Below are positions 43,298 through 45,297 of a stretch of DNA of 45,297 nt, one piece after another (the stretch's first letter is position 1; each line of letters begins with the position of its first letter). The DNA is from an uncultured beta proteobacterium. Its GTDB lineage: Bacteria > Pseudomonadota > Gammaproteobacteria > Burkholderiales > Burkholderiaceae_C. Made by a program: the position numbers and the translations under genes. Where the stretch lies: assembly GCA_903853895.1 (NCBI GenBank), contig CAINUX010000061.1:1-45297 (forward strand), written 5' to 3'. Below the pieces are notes generated by a model. That model searched no databases and was not told where the DNA came from. It saw only the letters and a list, made by a program, of their open reading frames with translations.

Positions 43298-43828
43298 TCA
43301 GTTGGGCCTTTCCGCGGGTGACAGCGCAATCGCAAACTGACGGATGTCGGGCTCGTCCGCGGCCAGCCTCACCATCTTCTCAAAGCGAAATCCCAGTTTC
43401 TCCAGCATGCGGCTGGAATCATGGTTGTCGGGATTGACCACCGCGATAACCCGGCGCAGGCCATGGCCGCGCACCGCACTGTCCAACACGGCGCGCGTAG
43501 CTTCCGCCGCATAGCCACGGCCACAGAACTCGGGCAACAGCGCGTACCCGATATCCACGTCTTCAAAGGCGTCGCGCTGGATCAGGCCGCACATGCCAAT
43601 GGCCTCGCCCGTCGCCTTCAACTCCACGCGGTTCAGCCCAAAGCCGTTTCGCGCCACACTCGCGATGGGGCCGTTACGCAGATACGCCCGTGCATCGTCC
43701 AGTGTGCGCACCCCCTTGTCGGCGATGTGGCGAATAAAGGTAGGCTCGTTCAGCAACCGCAGAATAAATTCCGCGTCGTCGACGGTAAGGTGGCGCACCC
43801 GCAAACGCTCTGTTTCAGCCACAACCAT
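43298..43828 (-). CDS. GNAT-family N-acetyltransferase (RimJ/RimL type)
   Basis: A 176-residue acetyl-CoA-dependent acetyltransferase. The start [18 protein letters not shown] is typical of the RimJ/RimL group, and the acetyl-CoA loop [12 protein letters not shown] near 105 matches motif A (Q/RxxGxG/A form, here GRGYAAEA). [19 protein letters not shown] is the conserved C-terminal helix. Such enzymes acetylate the N-termini of ribosomal proteins, or small molecules such as amines; this one's target is unknown. It is divergent from valS with a 119-bp gap. Confidence 0.87.
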   Translation of the reverse strand: MVVAETERLRVRHLTVDDAEFILRLLNEPTFIRHIADKGVRTLDDARAYLRNGPIASVARNGFGLNRVELKATGEAIGMCGLIQRDAFEDVDIGYALLPEFCGRGYAAEATRAVLDSAVRGHGLRRVIAVVNPDNHDSSRMLEKLGFRFEKMVRLAADEPDIRQFAIALSPAERPN

Positions 43829-43947
43829 GCAAACCGCTCCATACCAAAAAAGAATTGTTGCCCATCCTACCCGCAGGACCCGTGCGCGGCACGCGCCACC
43901 ACCTTGCTCCCGGTAAAATCACCTGCTCTGACAGAAATGACCCGCAC

Positions 43948-45297
43948 ATGACCGACACCGTATCCACTCCTCCCGCCACACCGATCCAGCCCGGCCTGCA
44001 GTCCCTTTCCAAATCCTTCGAGCCCGCCGCGCTGGAAGCCCATTGGGGTCCCGAGTGGGAAAAGCGTGGTTATGGCGTGGCCGGCTACCGCGGCACACAG
44101 GCGCCCCAGGCCGGTCAGCCCGCCTTTTGCATTCAGTTGCCGCCACCCAATGTGACCGGCACGCTGCACATGGGGCATGCGTTCAACCAGACGATCATGG
44201 ACAGCCTGACGCGTTACCACCGCATGCTGGGCGCCAATACGGCCTGGATTCCTGGCACCGACCACGCTGGCATTGCCACACAGATCGTGGTCGAGCGCCA
44301 GTTGCAGGACCAGGGTGTCAGCCGCCACGACCTCGGCCGCCCGGCCTTTGTGGAGAAGGTCTGGGAGTGGAAAGAGAAGTCGGGCAACACCATCACCACC
44401 CAGATGCGCCGCATGGGCGACAGCGTGGACTGGAGCCGCGAATACTTCACGATGGACGAGAAGCTGTCCAAGACCGTGACCGAGACCTTTGTGCAGTTGT
44501 ACGAGCAGGGCCTGATCTACCGCGGCAAGCGCCTGGTGAACTGGGACCCGGTGCTAATGAGCGCCGTGAGTGACCTGGAAGTGGAGAGCGAAGAAGAAGA
44601 CGGCTCGCTATGGCACATCCGCTACCCGTTTGCCGACGGCCCACAAATGGTCAACGGTGAGATGGTCGAAGGCCTGGTGGTGGCCACCACCCGCCCCGAG
44701 ACCATGCTGGGCGACGTGGCCGCCATGGTGCACCCCGAGGACGAGCGCTATGCCCACCTGATCGGCAAGCACGTCACCCTGCCGCTGTGCGGGCGCACCA
44801 TTCCCGTGATTGCCGACGACTACGTGGACAAGGCTTTTGGCACCGGCGTGGTCAAGGTCACGCCGGCCCACGACCAGAACGACTACGCCGTGGGCCAGCG
44901 CCACCAGCTGCCCATGATTTGTGTGCTGACGCTGGACGCCAAAATTGACAGCAACGCGCCCGCCGCCTACGTCGGCATGGACCGCTTTGCCGCCCGCAAG
45001 CAGATCGTCAAGGACCTGGACGTCCTGGGCCTGCTGGTCGAAGTCAAGAAGCACAAGCTGATGGTGCCGCGTTGCGCCCGCACCGGCCAGGTGGTCGAGC
45101 CCATGCTGACCGACCAGTGGTTTGTCGCGATGAACAAAGTCAGCGACAAGGACCCGATGGGTAAATCCATCGCCCAAAAAGCGATTGATGCGGTGCAAAG
45201 CGGCGAAGTGACCTTCGTACCCGAAAACTGGGTCAATACCTACAACCAGTGGATGAACAACATCCAGGACTGGTGCATCAGCCGCCAGCTTTGGTGG
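43948..45297 (+). CDS. valS: Valyl-tRNA synthetase (partial)
   Basis: The first 450 codons of a class I aminoacyl-tRNA synthetase; the full protein is expected at around 950 residues, so the gene runs off the right edge. The HIGH motif appears as [17 protein letters not shown]. The editing-domain segment [19 protein letters not shown] and [17 protein letters not shown] follow, and the window ends in QLWW just after CISR, as in ValRS. The ATG at 43948 gives a short N-terminal extension before the conserved [14 protein letters not shown]. Frame is open throughout, with no sign of damage. Confidence 0.96.
   Translation, partial: MTDTVSTPPATPIQPGLQSLSKSFEPAALEAHWGPEWEKRGYGVAGYRGTQAPQAGQPAFCIQLPPPNVTGTLHMGHAFNQTIMDSLTRYHRMLGANTAWIPGTDHAGIATQIVVERQLQDQGVSRHDLGRPAFVEKVWEWKEKSGNTITTQMRRMGDSVDWSREYFTMDEKLSKTVTETFVQLYEQGLIYRGKRLVNWDPVLMSAVSDLEVESEEEDGSLWHIRYPFADGPQMVNGEMVEGLVVATTRPETMLGDVAAMVHPEDERYAHLIGKHVTLPLCGRTIPVIADDYVDKAFGTGVVKVTPAHDQNDYAVGQRHQLPMICVLTLDAKIDSNAPAAYVGMDRFAARKQIVKDLDVLGLLVEVKKHKLMVPRCARTGQVVEPMLTDQWFVAMNKVSDKDPMGKSIAQKAIDAVQSGEVTFVPENWVNTYNQWMNNIQDWCISRQLWW

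Noticed and set aside
1..45297. Search for tRNA, rRNA, CRISPR array, prophage or known riboswitch
   Set aside because: No cloverleaf, repeat-spacer pattern, phage gene or recognisable aptamer was seen by eye; small RNAs could still be missed.

Overview
The window looks like chromosomal DNA of a GC-rich betaproteobacterium of the Burkholderiales, most likely the family Comamonadaceae (Rhodoferax- or Polaromonas-like). This rests on the protein flavour of nearly every gene, the gene density, an Entner-Doudoroff edd-eda pair, Aap and Glt type amino-acid transporters, and short intergenic repeats of a kind I remember from this family. The genus is inference. No tRNA, rRNA, CRISPR array or prophage was seen.

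Layout. 1-135 is the end of an IS110/IS1111-family insertion sequence running off the left edge. 181-3452 holds three NAD(P)-dependent oxidoreductase genes. 3453-3797 is an AT-richer intergenic stretch with one copy of a two-copy repeat, followed by a small secreted protein. 4193-9021 (minus strand) is a tightly coupled operon in the order acyl-CoA ligase, potassium channel, MesD-like methionine synthase, serine hydrolase. 9334-18273 (plus strand) is an amino-acid uptake block: a Glt-type ABC transporter, a chemoreceptor, then a complete AapJQMP transporter. 18275-21265 holds a Baeyer-Villiger-type flavoprotein, a MpaA-like carboxypeptidase and a flavin reductase. 21288-27762 (minus) has two DUF1631 paralogues on either side of ettA. 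28055-30398 is an rhlE-like helicase whose end overlaps a Rossmann-fold gene. 30405-34758 contains a cupin, gloA, a PAS-GGDEF-EAL protein and a CBS protein. 34852-37400 is eda and edd, preceded by a truncated DUF418 gene. 37876-40057 has a bactofilin, pdxH and an EamA exporter. 40070-42785 (minus) is an ABC transporter operon with a small Cys/His protein and a DUF3299 protein, resembling zinc-linked transport loci. The window ends with an HPF-like protein, an acetyltransferase and the first 450 codons of valS.

Working together. The central block would bind, sense and import acidic or general L-amino acids; the chemoreceptor between the two transporters may couple import to taxis. edd and eda form the two specific steps of the Entner-Doudoroff pathway. 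The c-di-GMP enzyme, the bactofilin and the chemoreceptor suggest a cell that changes motility and shape.

Most worth a second look: (1) a repeat with the same polarity upstream of two unrelated genes (3481-3753 and 34109-34238); (2) a short element, TAGCGC-N15-CGAGGGCT, embedded in three coding regions, one of which it turns into a signal peptide; (3) the DUF1631-EttA-DUF1631 arrangement; (4) a MesD-like enzyme without its usual partner nearby, in an operon with a zinc-ribbon potassium channel; (5) the 89-nt dual-coding overlap at the end of rhlE.
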